Assembly (NCBI GenBank): GCA_031177765.1
Contig: JAPSKH010000003.1
Location: 1 to 64,000 of the forward strand
DNA from: Microbacterium sp.
Lineage (GTDB): Bacteria; Actinomycetota; Actinomycetes; Actinomycetales; Microbacteriaceae
Reading direction: 5' to 3'
DNA: 64,000 nucleotides
Within the stretch, counting starts at the first letter, position 1, and each line of letters starts with the position of its first letter. The position numbers and the translations under genes are program-made. Of the stretch, positions 29,276-37,754 are shown piece by piece. The notes below the pieces were generated by a model. That model was not told the origin of the DNA, ran no database searches, and was given only the letters and a program-made list of their open reading frames with translations.

Positions 29276-29794
29276 ATGACGCTCACGCCCTCCGAGCTGG
29301 TGGTGCTCGGGCTCCTCGTCGAGAAGCCCCGGCACGGCTACGAGCTGGAGCAGACCATCGAGCAGCGCGGCATCCGGCAGTGGGCGCCATTGGCGTTCTC
29401 GTCCATCTACTACGTGCTCACCAAGCTCGAGAAGCGCGGCCTGGTCGCGGCGCACTCGTCGTCGAGCGCCAGAACGCGGCGGGTCTTCACCGCGACGGAT
29501 GCCGGGCGCGCGGAGGCCTCCGCGGCCGTGATCCGGGTCATCGCTCATCCGGCATCGCTCGCCTCGCCGCTCGCGGTCGGTCTGGCGAATGCTCCGCTGG
29601 CGGATGCGGAGGACTTCGCGGGCGCCATCCGGACGCGCATGGCGGCGCTGGACGCGCAACGCCGTGCCGTGGAGGCGGCGCGGTCGGCTCAGCACCCGGT
29701 GCCCGAGCCCGCGGAGTGGGTGTTCTCGTACTCGCTCGCCATGCTGATCGCCGAACACGACTGGCTGGCCGCAAGACTGGAGGACATGCGATGA
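29276..29794 (+). CDS. PadR family transcriptional regulator
   Basis: LTPSELVVLGLLVEKPRHGYELEQTIEQRGIRQWAPLAFSSIYYVLTKLEKRGLV. Confidence 0.95.
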   Translation: MTLTPSELVVLGLLVEKPRHGYELEQTIEQRGIRQWAPLAFSSIYYVLTKLEKRGLVAAHSSSSARTRRVFTATDAGRAEASAAVIRVIAHPASLASPLAVGLANAPLADAEDFAGAIRTRMAALDAQRRAVEAARSAQHPVPEPAEWVFSYSLAMLIAEHDWLAARLEDMR

Positions 29795-30426
29795 AGATCG
29801 ACTTCAAGAAGGAGATCCCCTCGTACCGCGCGCGGCGGGGCGTCTTCGAGGCCGTCGATGTGCCGCCGCTGCAGTACCTGATGGCCGACGGGCACGGGGA
29901 TCCCAACGTCGTGGCCGACTACGGCGAGGTCGTCTCGGCGATCTACGCGGTGGCCTACCGCCTGAAGTTCTTCAGCAAGCGGGAGCTCGACCGCGACTAC
30001 GCGGTGATGCCCCTGGAAGGCCTGTGGTGGGCGGACGACATGGAGTCGTTCACCGGCGCGCGCGACAAGTCCCGCTGGGACTGGACGATGCTCAACATGG
30101 TGCCCGACTGGATCACCGACGACTACTTCGAGCGCGCCCTCGAGGCGGCCGCGGCCACGGACGAGCCCGCCCCGGGGCTGAGCCGGCTGCGGCTGGAGAC
30201 CTACGCCGAGGGCCTGTCGGTGCAGACGCTGCATGTCGGCTCCTTCGACGACGAGGCGCCCGTGCTGGCGCAGCTGCACGACGAGGTCATCCCCGCACGT
30301 GGCCTGCGCATGACGGGCAGGCACCATGAGGTCTATCTGAGCGACCCTCGCCGCACGGAGCCGGCCAGGCTGCGCACGATCCTCCGCCAGCCGGTCGCCG
30401 CGGAAGACGCCGACAGCGGCGACTGA
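29791..30426 (+). CDS. GyrI-like small-molecule-binding domain protein
   Basis: MKIDFKKEIPSYRARRGVFEAVDVPPLQYLMADGHGDPNV; ATGA overlap with the PadR gene. Confidence 0.9.
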   Translation: MKIDFKKEIPSYRARRGVFEAVDVPPLQYLMADGHGDPNVVADYGEVVSAIYAVAYRLKFFSKRELDRDYAVMPLEGLWWADDMESFTGARDKSRWDWTMLNMVPDWITDDYFERALEAAAATDEPAPGLSRLRLETYAEGLSVQTLHVGSFDDEAPVLAQLHDEVIPARGLRMTGRHHEVYLSDPRRTEPARLRTILRQPVAAEDADSGD

Positions 30427-30460
30427 CGCACAGCTGATTCGCACTCCGCCCTCTTGTTGA

Positions 30461-30472
30461 CCGATATATCGG
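30461..30472. promoter_or_regulatory. PadR-type operator palindrome
   Basis: Perfect dyad CCGATATATCGG overlapping TTGACC upstream of the second padR gene. Confidence 0.75.
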
Positions 30473-30518
30473 TATGTATCGTCAGAGCATCCGCAGCATC
30501 GAGGCGAGGAGGTTCATC

Positions 30519-31091
30519 ATGAACGGTTCGTTCGGGGAAGAGCGGTTCGGCTCGCGCCACCGTGGGCCCGACATCACAGGGCTGGGCGCCGGCCTGTGGG
30601 AGGCGATGGACCAGTTGCGCGGCATGTTCGAGACGCGACCGAGCGGCACCCGGATGGGCAAAGGCGACGTCCGCGCTGCGGTCCTCGCGCTCTTGGCGGA
30701 GCGGCCGATGCACGGCTACCAGATCATCCACGAGATCGAGGAGCGCAGCGACGGGTCGTGGAAGCCGAGCCCGGGATCGGTCTATCCGACGCTGCAGCTG
30801 CTCGCCGACGAGGGCCTGATCAGGGCCGAGGAGTCCGGCGGTCGGAAGACCTACTCGCTCACCGAGGCCGGGCGCGCCGAGGCGGAAGGGGCCGAGGGAC
30901 GGTCGGCGCCGTGGGAGTCCTCGGGAGCGCGCGAGTCCGGCCGAGCAACGGCGCTCCCCAAGGCCGGGGCCCGGCTGGCGCAGGCGGCGGCGCAGGTCGG
31001 AAGCAACGGCACAGCGGAACAGGTCCAGCAGGCGGTCGATGTGCTCGACGAGGCTCGCCGCAAGATCTACGCCATCCTCGCGCAGGACTGA
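30519..31091 (+). CDS. PadR family transcriptional regulator
   Basis: DVRAAVLALLAERPMHGYQIIHEIEERSDGSWKPSPGSVYPTLQLLADEGLI. Confidence 0.96.
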   Translation: MNGSFGEERFGSRHRGPDITGLGAGLWEAMDQLRGMFETRPSGTRMGKGDVRAAVLALLAERPMHGYQIIHEIEERSDGSWKPSPGSVYPTLQLLADEGLIRAEESGGRKTYSLTEAGRAEAEGAEGRSAPWESSGARESGRATALPKAGARLAQAAAQVGSNGTAEQVQQAVDVLDEARRKIYAILAQD

Positions 31092-31145
31092 CCGGATGCC
31101 GCCGGAATGCCGGCAGCGGACCATCGGCTCCTGAAGGTGAGGTCG

Positions 31146-32834
31146 ATGGCCGACGCCGATCATCTGCGCGCCCGCTATCGCCGCATCCTGCGCTTCGCGG
31201 CAAGGTACATGGTTCAGGCGTGGTGGTTCGAGCTGTTCCTGCCGCGCATCGGTCTGAGCGCACTCGCAGCCCGCGGTCGCGCGGGGCGTCTGCGCGGCAT
31301 CGCCCGAAGCTTCCACGGACTGGCGGTCTCGCTCGGCGGACTCATGATCAAGGTCGGGCAGTTCATGTCATCGCGGCTCGACGTGCTGCCGCCCGAGATC
31401 ACCAAGGAGCTGGAAGGCCTTCAGGACGAAGTGCCGCCGGTGCCGTTCGCCGCCATCCGCGCCTCGGCCGAGGCCGAACTCGGGATGCCGCTGGAACGGG
31501 CGTTCGCGTACGTGGATCCCGTGCCGCTGGCCGCGGCTTCGCTCGGTCAGGCGCACCGGGCGCGACTGACCGAGGCTGACGCCGATGACGCGGGATTCGC
31601 TGACGTCGTCGTGAAGATCCAGCGGCCGCACATCGACGAGATCGTCGATGTGGATCTCGCGGCGCTGCGGCGGGTGGCGCGCTGGCTGATGCGGGTGCGG
31701 GTGATCTCCGAGCACGTCGACCTGCCGCATCTGGTCGAGGAGTTCGCCCACACCAGCCGGGAGGAGATCGACTACCTCCACGAGGCGCGCAACGCCGAGC
31801 GGTTCGCGGAGAACTTCGCCGATGACCCGCGCGTGTCCGTCCCGGAGGTGGCGTGGGAGCGAACGACGCGGCGGGTGCTGACTCTCTCTGACGTCAGCGC
31901 GATCAAGATCAACGACGTCGATGAGCTGCGTGCCGCAGGCATCGACCCGGCGCAGGTCGCGGCGGAGTTCGCCACGGTGATGTTCGACCAGCTGTTCGTC
32001 GACGGCTATTTCCACGCCGACCCCCATCCCGGGAACATCTTCGTCACTCCCACCGCTGCCGGTGAGGACCGGGGGTGGCGGTTCACGTTCATCGATTTCG
32101 GCATGATGGGCCACGTTCCGGACCGCCTCCGCCGCAGCCTGCAGCGGCTGATCATCGCCGTCGCAGCGCGCAACGGCCGTCAGATGGTCGAGAGCATCCG
32201 CGATGTCGGCGTGCTGCTTCCATCGGCCGACACGGTGCAGCTCGAGCGAGCCATGACGGAGTTGTTCGCGCGGTTCGGCGGCATGGGATTCGCCGAGCTG
32301 CAGAAGGTCGATCCGCGCGAGTTCCGCGACTTCGCGACCGAGTTCGGCGATGTCGTGCGCGCCATGCCCTTCCAGCTGCCGGAGAACTTCCTGCTCATCG
32401 TGCGGGCGGTCTCGCTCACCTCCGGCATGTGCAGCTCGCTCGACCCGGCGTTCAACATCTGGGATGCCGTCGAGCCGTATGCCGACCAGCTGATCCGCGA
32501 CGAGCGCGGCACCTTCGTGCAGGAGCTCGGTAACGAGGCCACAGCGGTGGGCGGCATCCTGGCACGCCTGCCCCGCCGCCTCGATGACGCCCTCACGCGC
32601 CTGGACGACGGCCGGACCATCGTCGACACGCCACGCCTCGATCAGCGCATCCGCGGTCTGGAGCGCATGGGTCGTCGCCTGCTGTCGGCCGTGCTCTTCG
32701 CGGGGCTGCTGATCGGGGGAAGCGTGCTTCTTGCCACGGCGCGGATCTTCGGCGGTGTCCTGATGTCGCTGTCGACGGTCCCGCTGCTGCACGCCCTCCT
32801 CGCGGGCATCGTGGGCCGTCGCAGCCCGCGCTGA
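31146..32834 (+). CDS. ABC1/AarF/UbiB-like atypical kinase
   Basis: KVGQFMSSRLDVLPPEITKELEGLQDEVPP, AAASLGQAHRA, GYFHADPHPGNIF, FIDFGMMG. Confidence 0.95.
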   Translation: MADADHLRARYRRILRFAARYMVQAWWFELFLPRIGLSALAARGRAGRLRGIARSFHGLAVSLGGLMIKVGQFMSSRLDVLPPEITKELEGLQDEVPPVPFAAIRASAEAELGMPLERAFAYVDPVPLAAASLGQAHRARLTEADADDAGFADVVVKIQRPHIDEIVDVDLAALRRVARWLMRVRVISEHVDLPHLVEEFAHTSREEIDYLHEARNAERFAENFADDPRVSVPEVAWERTTRRVLTLSDVSAIKINDVDELRAAGIDPAQVAAEFATVMFDQLFVDGYFHADPHPGNIFVTPTAAGEDRGWRFTFIDFGMMGHVPDRLRRSLQRLIIAVAARNGRQMVESIRDVGVLLPSADTVQLERAMTELFARFGGMGFAELQKVDPREFRDFATEFGDVVRAMPFQLPENFLLIVRAVSLTSGMCSSLDPAFNIWDAVEPYADQLIRDERGTFVQELGNEATAVGGILARLPRRLDDALTRLDDGRTIVDTPRLDQRIRGLERMGRRLLSAVLFAGLLIGGSVLLATARIFGGVLMSLSTVPLLHALLAGIVGRRSPR

Positions 32835-32889
32835 CCCGGTGGTCGACGGATGCCGTCGCGCCTGGGTTGGCCCCGGGACCCGCCGGCCG

Positions 32890-33900
32890 TCAGACGCGGC
32901 GGTACGTCGCAGCCATGGGGCAGTCGAACGGGTCGCGCGCGGCGAGCCCGACGCGGTTGAGGTACGCGATGACGATGCCGTACGAGCGCCACAGGGTGGT
33001 CTCGGTGTAGGGCACGTCGAGCGTGCGGCACTGCTCGATGACGATCTGACGGGCGCGCGCGAGATGCGGGCGCGGCATGTTGGGAAAGAGGTGGTGCTCG
33101 ATCTGGTAATTGAGCCCGCCCATCAGCCAGGTCGCCCACCAGCCGCCCCCGACGTTGCGCGAGGTGCGGACCTGCTTGCTGAAGAAGTCGAGCTTGGCGT
33201 CCTTCGCGATGACGGGCATGCCCTTGTGATTCGGGGCGAACGACGCGCCCATGTAGACGCCGAAGACCGCGAGCTGCACGCCGAGGAAGGCGAAAGCCAT
33301 GCCGAGGGGGAGGAACACGAAGACCGGGGTCCAGATGATGCCGAACCTGATGGCCAGCATGCCGAGCTCGATCCAGCGTCCCTTGACCGGCTCGCGGCTG
33401 AACAGGTGCTTGAACGCGATGAAGTGCAGGTTGAGGCCCTCGAGCGTGAGGAGCGGGAAGAAGAGCCATCCCTGACGGCGAGTGATGAAGCGGCGCACGC
33501 CGCGGGCGGTGGCGGCATCCTCGTCGAGGAACGAGATCGTGTCGATCTCGATGTCGGGGTCCTTGCCGACGCGGTTGGGGTTCGCGTGGTGGCGCGTGTG
33601 CTTGGTCGCCCACCACGAGTAGCTCATGCCCACGACGCCGTTCCCCAGGATGCGGGCCAGCCGATCGTTGGCGGGACCCGACGTGAGGATCTGGCGGTGC
33701 GCGGCCTCGTGGGAGAGGAAGGCGACCTGGGTGAACAGAATGCCGAGCGCGGCTGCGATGAGCAGCTGGAACCAGCTGTCGCCGAGGAGGATGAACCCGG
33801 CGACGCAGCCCGCGAAGGCGAGGGCGATGAGCATGCCGACCATGGCATAGAACCACGGGGTGCGGCGGAGCAGGCCGCTCTCACGGACCACCTGCGACAC
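32890..33900 (-). CDS. Fatty acid desaturase (acyl-CoA desaturase type)
   Basis: Histidine boxes HEAAH, HTRHH, QIEHH; 5' end uncertain (see findings). Confidence 0.93.
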   Translation of the reverse strand: MSQVVRESGLLRRTPWFYAMVGMLIALAFAGCVAGFILLGDSWFQLLIAAALGILFTQVAFLSHEAAHRQILTSGPANDRLARILGNGVVGMSYSWWATKHTRHHANPNRVGKDPDIEIDTISFLDEDAATARGVRRFITRRQGWLFFPLLTLEGLNLHFIAFKHLFSREPVKGRWIELGMLAIRFGIIWTPVFVFLPLGMAFAFLGVQLAVFGVYMGASFAPNHKGMPVIAKDAKLDFFSKQVRTSRNVGGGWWATWLMGGLNYQIEHHLFPNMPRPHLARARQIVIEQCRTLDVPYTETTLWRSYGIVIAYLNRVGLAARDPFDCPMAATYRRV

Positions 33901-34167
33901 GTCGGTGTAGGCACGTGCGATCGGCGGGAAGTCGGAAGTGCTGGCGTAGGTCTGTCGAACGGGTCCGAGTCGCGGCTCGAGCGTAGTGGAAGAGATGTGA
34001 GCACCGGGTTTCGGTCGGGACCTTCTTCGGCCCGTCTGAGCAACGGCAATTGCCTATCGCTGTCCTCAGGTTACGCCGCCTTGTATAGACGGACCGGAAT
34101 ACGGGGCGACTCCCAGGTATCCGACAGGCAACCTCGATGTTCGGGCCGCCGTGGCGGGTGACGGCAA

Positions 34168-34199
34168 AGCGCCCGCCCCGTGACCGGGACGGGCGCTTG
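34168..34199 (-). terminator. Terminator hairpin downstream of cold-shock gene
   Basis: AAGCGCCCGCCCCG / CGGGACGGGCGCTT stem with one mismatch. Confidence 0.75.
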
Positions 34200-34249
34200 T
34201 GACCCGAGTCGGCATCGGCGCTGTCGCAGCGCCCGCCGGCCGAGTCGGA

Positions 34250-34453
34250 TCAGAGTGCGCGGATGTTCGCAGCCTGCATGCCCTTGGGGCCGCGCTCGGC
34301 GTCGAATTCGACCTTCTGGTCTTCGCGGAGCTCCTTGAAGCCGTTGCCGGCGATCGCGCTGAAGTGCGCGAAGAGATCCGCCGAGCCGTCGTCGGGTGCG
34401 ATGAACCCGTAGCCCTTCTCGGAGTTGAACCATTTCACGGTGCCAGTGGCCAT
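34250..34453 (-). CDS. cspA: Cold-shock protein
   Basis: [67 protein letters not shown]1/RNP2 present. Confidence 0.97.
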   Translation of the reverse strand: MATGTVKWFNSEKGYGFIAPDDGSADLFAHFSAIAGNGFKELREDQKVEFDAERGPKGMQAANIRAL

Positions 34454-34780
34454 CGTGTCTTTCCTTTTACTATTCGGGCCGCCGGAGCGACCGGGGGTGC
34501 CGCGCCGACGTATGCGGAGCGGACGTGTGAGAAGCATCGCACGCCGAGGCGCCGGTGCGGGTCGTGTGACGGATGCCGCCACCGCAGCGCGGGCGGCGTC
34601 GTGCGTGTCGTACGCGCCGAGGTCTTCTCCGAGCGCGCTGTGGGCGTGGATGCCGCGCAGAGTGACGTCGACGAAGCCGGCGTACTCGCCGGCGTGCGTA
34701 GCGACGAACACATCGTCGTCGGCCTGGCGCCAGTCGAGCACGGCGCGCGTGAGCACCGGCGAGGAGGTGAGAGTAGTCAA
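34454..34780 (-). other. Possible hypothetical ORF in frame with and upstream of the cold-shock gene
   Basis: [71 protein letters not shown]; no stop before the csp ATG. Confidence 0.4.
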
Positions 34781-35042
34781 GAAAGCCTTGGGTCTGCGCG
34801 AATGTTCGTGGATGTCGCGCGAAAGAGATGGAGATGGAAGGGCCGCCGGTGGCGGTGTGGGCGTCTGCGCTCTGCTTCTCCACAATGAGGCAGAGGACTC
34901 GGACGCGCATGCCGAAAGGCAACCAACAGCCTAGCACGGATACGGCGTTCGCAATGACCACCACGGCGGGGAGGTCGGCGAGGCGCCGAGCGAGTCGGAC
35001 GAGACCCTTGCCCGCGGCCGGCTGCGCGAGGATCGTGGAGGC

Positions 35043-35444
35043 ATGGGCAGCGGTGCGGCTGCGTCGGCGTCTGGTGATGCGCGCGAGCGGGTGGTGGAGG
35101 CATCCCGGGCCCTCGCCGACGCCATCGTCGCGAACGACGCCGACCGGATCGCGCAGTGGTTGGCGGAAGAGTGGCGCCTCATCGATGAGGACGGCGAGAC
35201 CTCGCGGATGCGGTTCCTCGAGGTGGTGCGCAGCGGCGAGCTGCGCCACTCGGAGATGCGGTCTGTCGGCGAGATCGAGGTGAGGGTCTACGGGAACGTG
35301 GCCATCGTCTTCGCGCGTGTGGTCAACACCGCGCACGTCGGGAGCCGCACGTTCGACGCGGACGAATGGACGACCGACGTGTTCGCGCTTCGCGACGATC
35401 GGTGGCGCTGCGTCCACAGCCACGTCACGTCCGTCCGGACCTGA
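35043..35444 (+). CDS. NTF2-like / DUF4440 protein
   Basis: ADAIVANDADRIAQWLAEEWRLIDEDGETSRMRFLEVVRSGELRHSEMRS...VFALRDDRWRCVHSHVTSV. Confidence 0.9.
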   Translation: MGSGAAASASGDARERVVEASRALADAIVANDADRIAQWLAEEWRLIDEDGETSRMRFLEVVRSGELRHSEMRSVGEIEVRVYGNVAIVFARVVNTAHVGSRTFDADEWTTDVFALRDDRWRCVHSHVTSVRT

Positions 35445-36231
35445 CGCACCTCGCCTTCGCGCCGCGCAGCATCCGCCGCAGCAGCAGTCGGGTCCAACGC
35501 ACGGGAGGGAAGTCCCGCGGCCAGTGCACCACGACCGACCGCACCCCGCGCCACACGCGCCGCGCGAAGGCCCGCCCATCGGTGAAGGGTCGCATCGAGA
35601 TCCCCATGGCGGCATCCCGCGCGTAGCCGATGCGGCAGCGCTCGCCGAGGTGGAACGCGAGGTCGAAGTCGTCGTGCACTTCGGGGTCGCCGCGATGCAC
35701 ACTCCATCGGATGCGCTCCCACGCCTCGCGTCGCATTCCGAGATTCGAGCCGAACAACGGCAGGTGCCCGAGCGACAGAAGGGCGACGATCGCGTACGCA
35801 CCGAGGTACGTCGCGGCGAGCGTGACACGCAGCGCACGCGGCCCGTCCACGAAGCGGGCGCCCCCGCTGAGCGCCGCCACGCCCGGCCGTCGATCGAACG
35901 CGCCCATCATCGCGCCGATCCATGACGCCGCCGGAATGCAGTCGGCGTCGAGCCTCAGGATCACATCGCCGAGCGCGGCGTCGTAGCCCGCCGCGCTCGC
36001 GGCGGGGATCCCCGGGGTCTCGCACCGGATCACGCGGGCACCGTACTCTCGGGCGACGGCAGCCGAGGCATCCGTCGAGCCGTTGTCGACGACGACGACC
36101 TCGTCGGGCCGCCGTGTCTGCAGCTCGAGCGCGCGAAGGCAGCGGGCCAGCTCCCTCTCGTCGTCCTTGACCGGGATCACGACCGACACGGTGACAGCCT
36201 GCGCGCCGCGTGCACGCGCGGGATCCGTCAC
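35425..36231 (-). CDS. Family 2 glycosyltransferase
   Basis: VSVVIPVKDDERELARCLRALELQTRRPDEVVVVDNGSTDASAAVAREYGARVI...LRLDADCIP. Confidence 0.95.
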   Translation of the reverse strand: MTDPARARGAQAVTVSVVIPVKDDERELARCLRALELQTRRPDEVVVVDNGSTDASAAVAREYGARVIRCETPGIPAASAAGYDAALGDVILRLDADCIPAASWIGAMMGAFDRRPGVAALSGGARFVDGPRALRVTLAATYLGAYAIVALLSLGHLPLFGSNLGMRREAWERIRWSVHRGDPEVHDDFDLAFHLGERCRIGYARDAAMGISMRPFTDGRAFARRVWRGVRSVVVHWPRDFPPVRWTRLLLRRMLRGAKARCVRSGRT

Positions 36232-37022
36232 GACGGCATCCCGCCCGCCGCCCGTCGGCGTTGCACTCCTGCTGCGCGATACCACTGGGCGCAGAAGACG
36301 ACGATGATCACCGCCTCCACCCAGGTCCCCGCGTAGTACATCACCTGTGCGCCGGCGCGGACATCGGCCGCCGCGAAGGCCGCAGGCGGATGAGCGTAGA
36401 GGTACTTGGCCAGGACGCCGTGCGCCGCGAGCGCGAGCACGAGCACGGCCGCAGCGATGGGACGCGCGACTGGATGCGGGCGGGGGTCGGGGGAGATCAT
36501 CGCCGCGGTGAAGAGGTACCCCGCAAGCAGGAGGTGTCCGTGCACGGCGACGTGCACGAGCGGGGAGGCCCGCATCGCGTCGAGGATCGGCGTGAGGTAG
36601 ATGAGCCAGAGCCCTCCCGCGCTCAGCACGGCGGCGGTCACCGGGTGGGTGAGCACCCTCGCCGGCGCGCTGCGCAGCAGTCGCGACAGTCGGCGCGCGG
36701 GCGTCGGCGCCAGAGACCGCAGTGCGAGCGTGACGGGCGCGGCGAGCACGAGCAGCAGGGGAGCGATCATCCCGGCCAGCAGATGAGCGGTCATGTGGGC
36801 GACGAAGCCCTCGTGTGCCGCCGCGGCGAGTGGTCCGATGACGGATGCCGCAGCCAGCACGATGCCCGCGCACCAGCACAGCGCGCGACGCAGTGGCCAC
36901 GTCCGGCCGCGGCGGCGGGAGATCGTCATCCCGGCGAGGTACGCAGCGATCGTGGTGGCCGCAAGGCCGACGACCAGCAGCTCGACGACGGGGAGGGGGC
37001 TCGCGGGGTGCATCGTGTGCAT
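36228..37022 (-). CDS. Cytochrome c oxidase assembly (CtaG-like) membrane protein
   Basis: HMTAHLLAGMIAPLLLVLAAPVTLALR, VHVAVHGHLLLAGYLFTAAM, AQVMYYAGTWVEAVIIVVFCAQWYR. Confidence 0.9.
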   Translation of the reverse strand: MHTMHPASPLPVVELLVVGLAATTIAAYLAGMTISRRRGRTWPLRRALCWCAGIVLAAASVIGPLAAAAHEGFVAHMTAHLLAGMIAPLLLVLAAPVTLALRSLAPTPARRLSRLLRSAPARVLTHPVTAAVLSAGGLWLIYLTPILDAMRASPLVHVAVHGHLLLAGYLFTAAMISPDPRPHPVARPIAAAVLVLALAAHGVLAKYLYAHPPAAFAAADVRAGAQVMYYAGTWVEAVIIVVFCAQWYRAAGVQRRRAAGGMPS

Positions 37023-37031
37023 CGGAGAGCC

Positions 37032-37517
37032 TCACCGGAGGCGCGACGCCGCCGCACCCGCGCTGCGCGTCCTGTACAGGATCACCGCTCCGGCGACGAT
37101 CATCGCAAGGGCGACCACGTTCCAGACGAGGTCGTAAGGGAGGACGTTCTCGACGTATCGGATCTGGTGGATGCGCAGCAGGATGTGGTGCACCGTGCCG
37201 TCGTAGAGCTGGAAGATCCCCGCTCCGACCAGGACGCCGCCGATCCAGCGCGGCCAGTGCAGAACGCGGCGACGCCGCAGATCGGCCAGGAGGAACAAGC
37301 CGGCGATGGTTGCGAACCAGCTGAACGCGTGGAAGAGCCCGTCCGAGACCAGCCCCACCTCCGTGGTGGCGAGGTCGTAGAAGTGGTGCCAGTGCAGCAG
37401 CTGGTGGAACACCGCCTCGTCGATGAAGGCGATCGCTCCGATGCCGAACAGCACGCCCGACCAGACGTTGCCGATCGTGCGCGGCCGGGTCGCGGCATCC
37501 GTCGATGCTCTGTCCAT
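37032..37517 (-). CDS. DUF2243 membrane protein
   Basis: GIGAIAFIDEAVFHQLLHWHHFYDLATTEVGLVSDGLFHAFSWFATIAGLFLLAD. Confidence 0.92.
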   Translation of the reverse strand: MDRASTDAATRPRTIGNVWSGVLFGIGAIAFIDEAVFHQLLHWHHFYDLATTEVGLVSDGLFHAFSWFATIAGLFLLADLRRRRVLHWPRWIGGVLVGAGIFQLYDGTVHHILLRIHQIRYVENVLPYDLVWNVVALAMIVAGAVILYRTRSAGAAASRLR

Positions 37518-37754
37518 GGAAGTCTCCTGTCGCCACACGTGCGACGTCAGTACAGCAGGGCCGGCTCCGGCGACACACGGGCCTTGCGTTCGTGTTGCCG
37601 CTGTGGGACGCGGCGGTCGCTGCCGTGCCGCTGACGGGCGCAGCGCACCGAGGCTGTGCGCACGGAAACGGTGGTGAAACAGGCAGGCAACACGCAGCTG
37701 ATCGGATGACGAAGGGATCGCTCGACGCGGTTCCTGCTCACCGAAAGGAACCCC

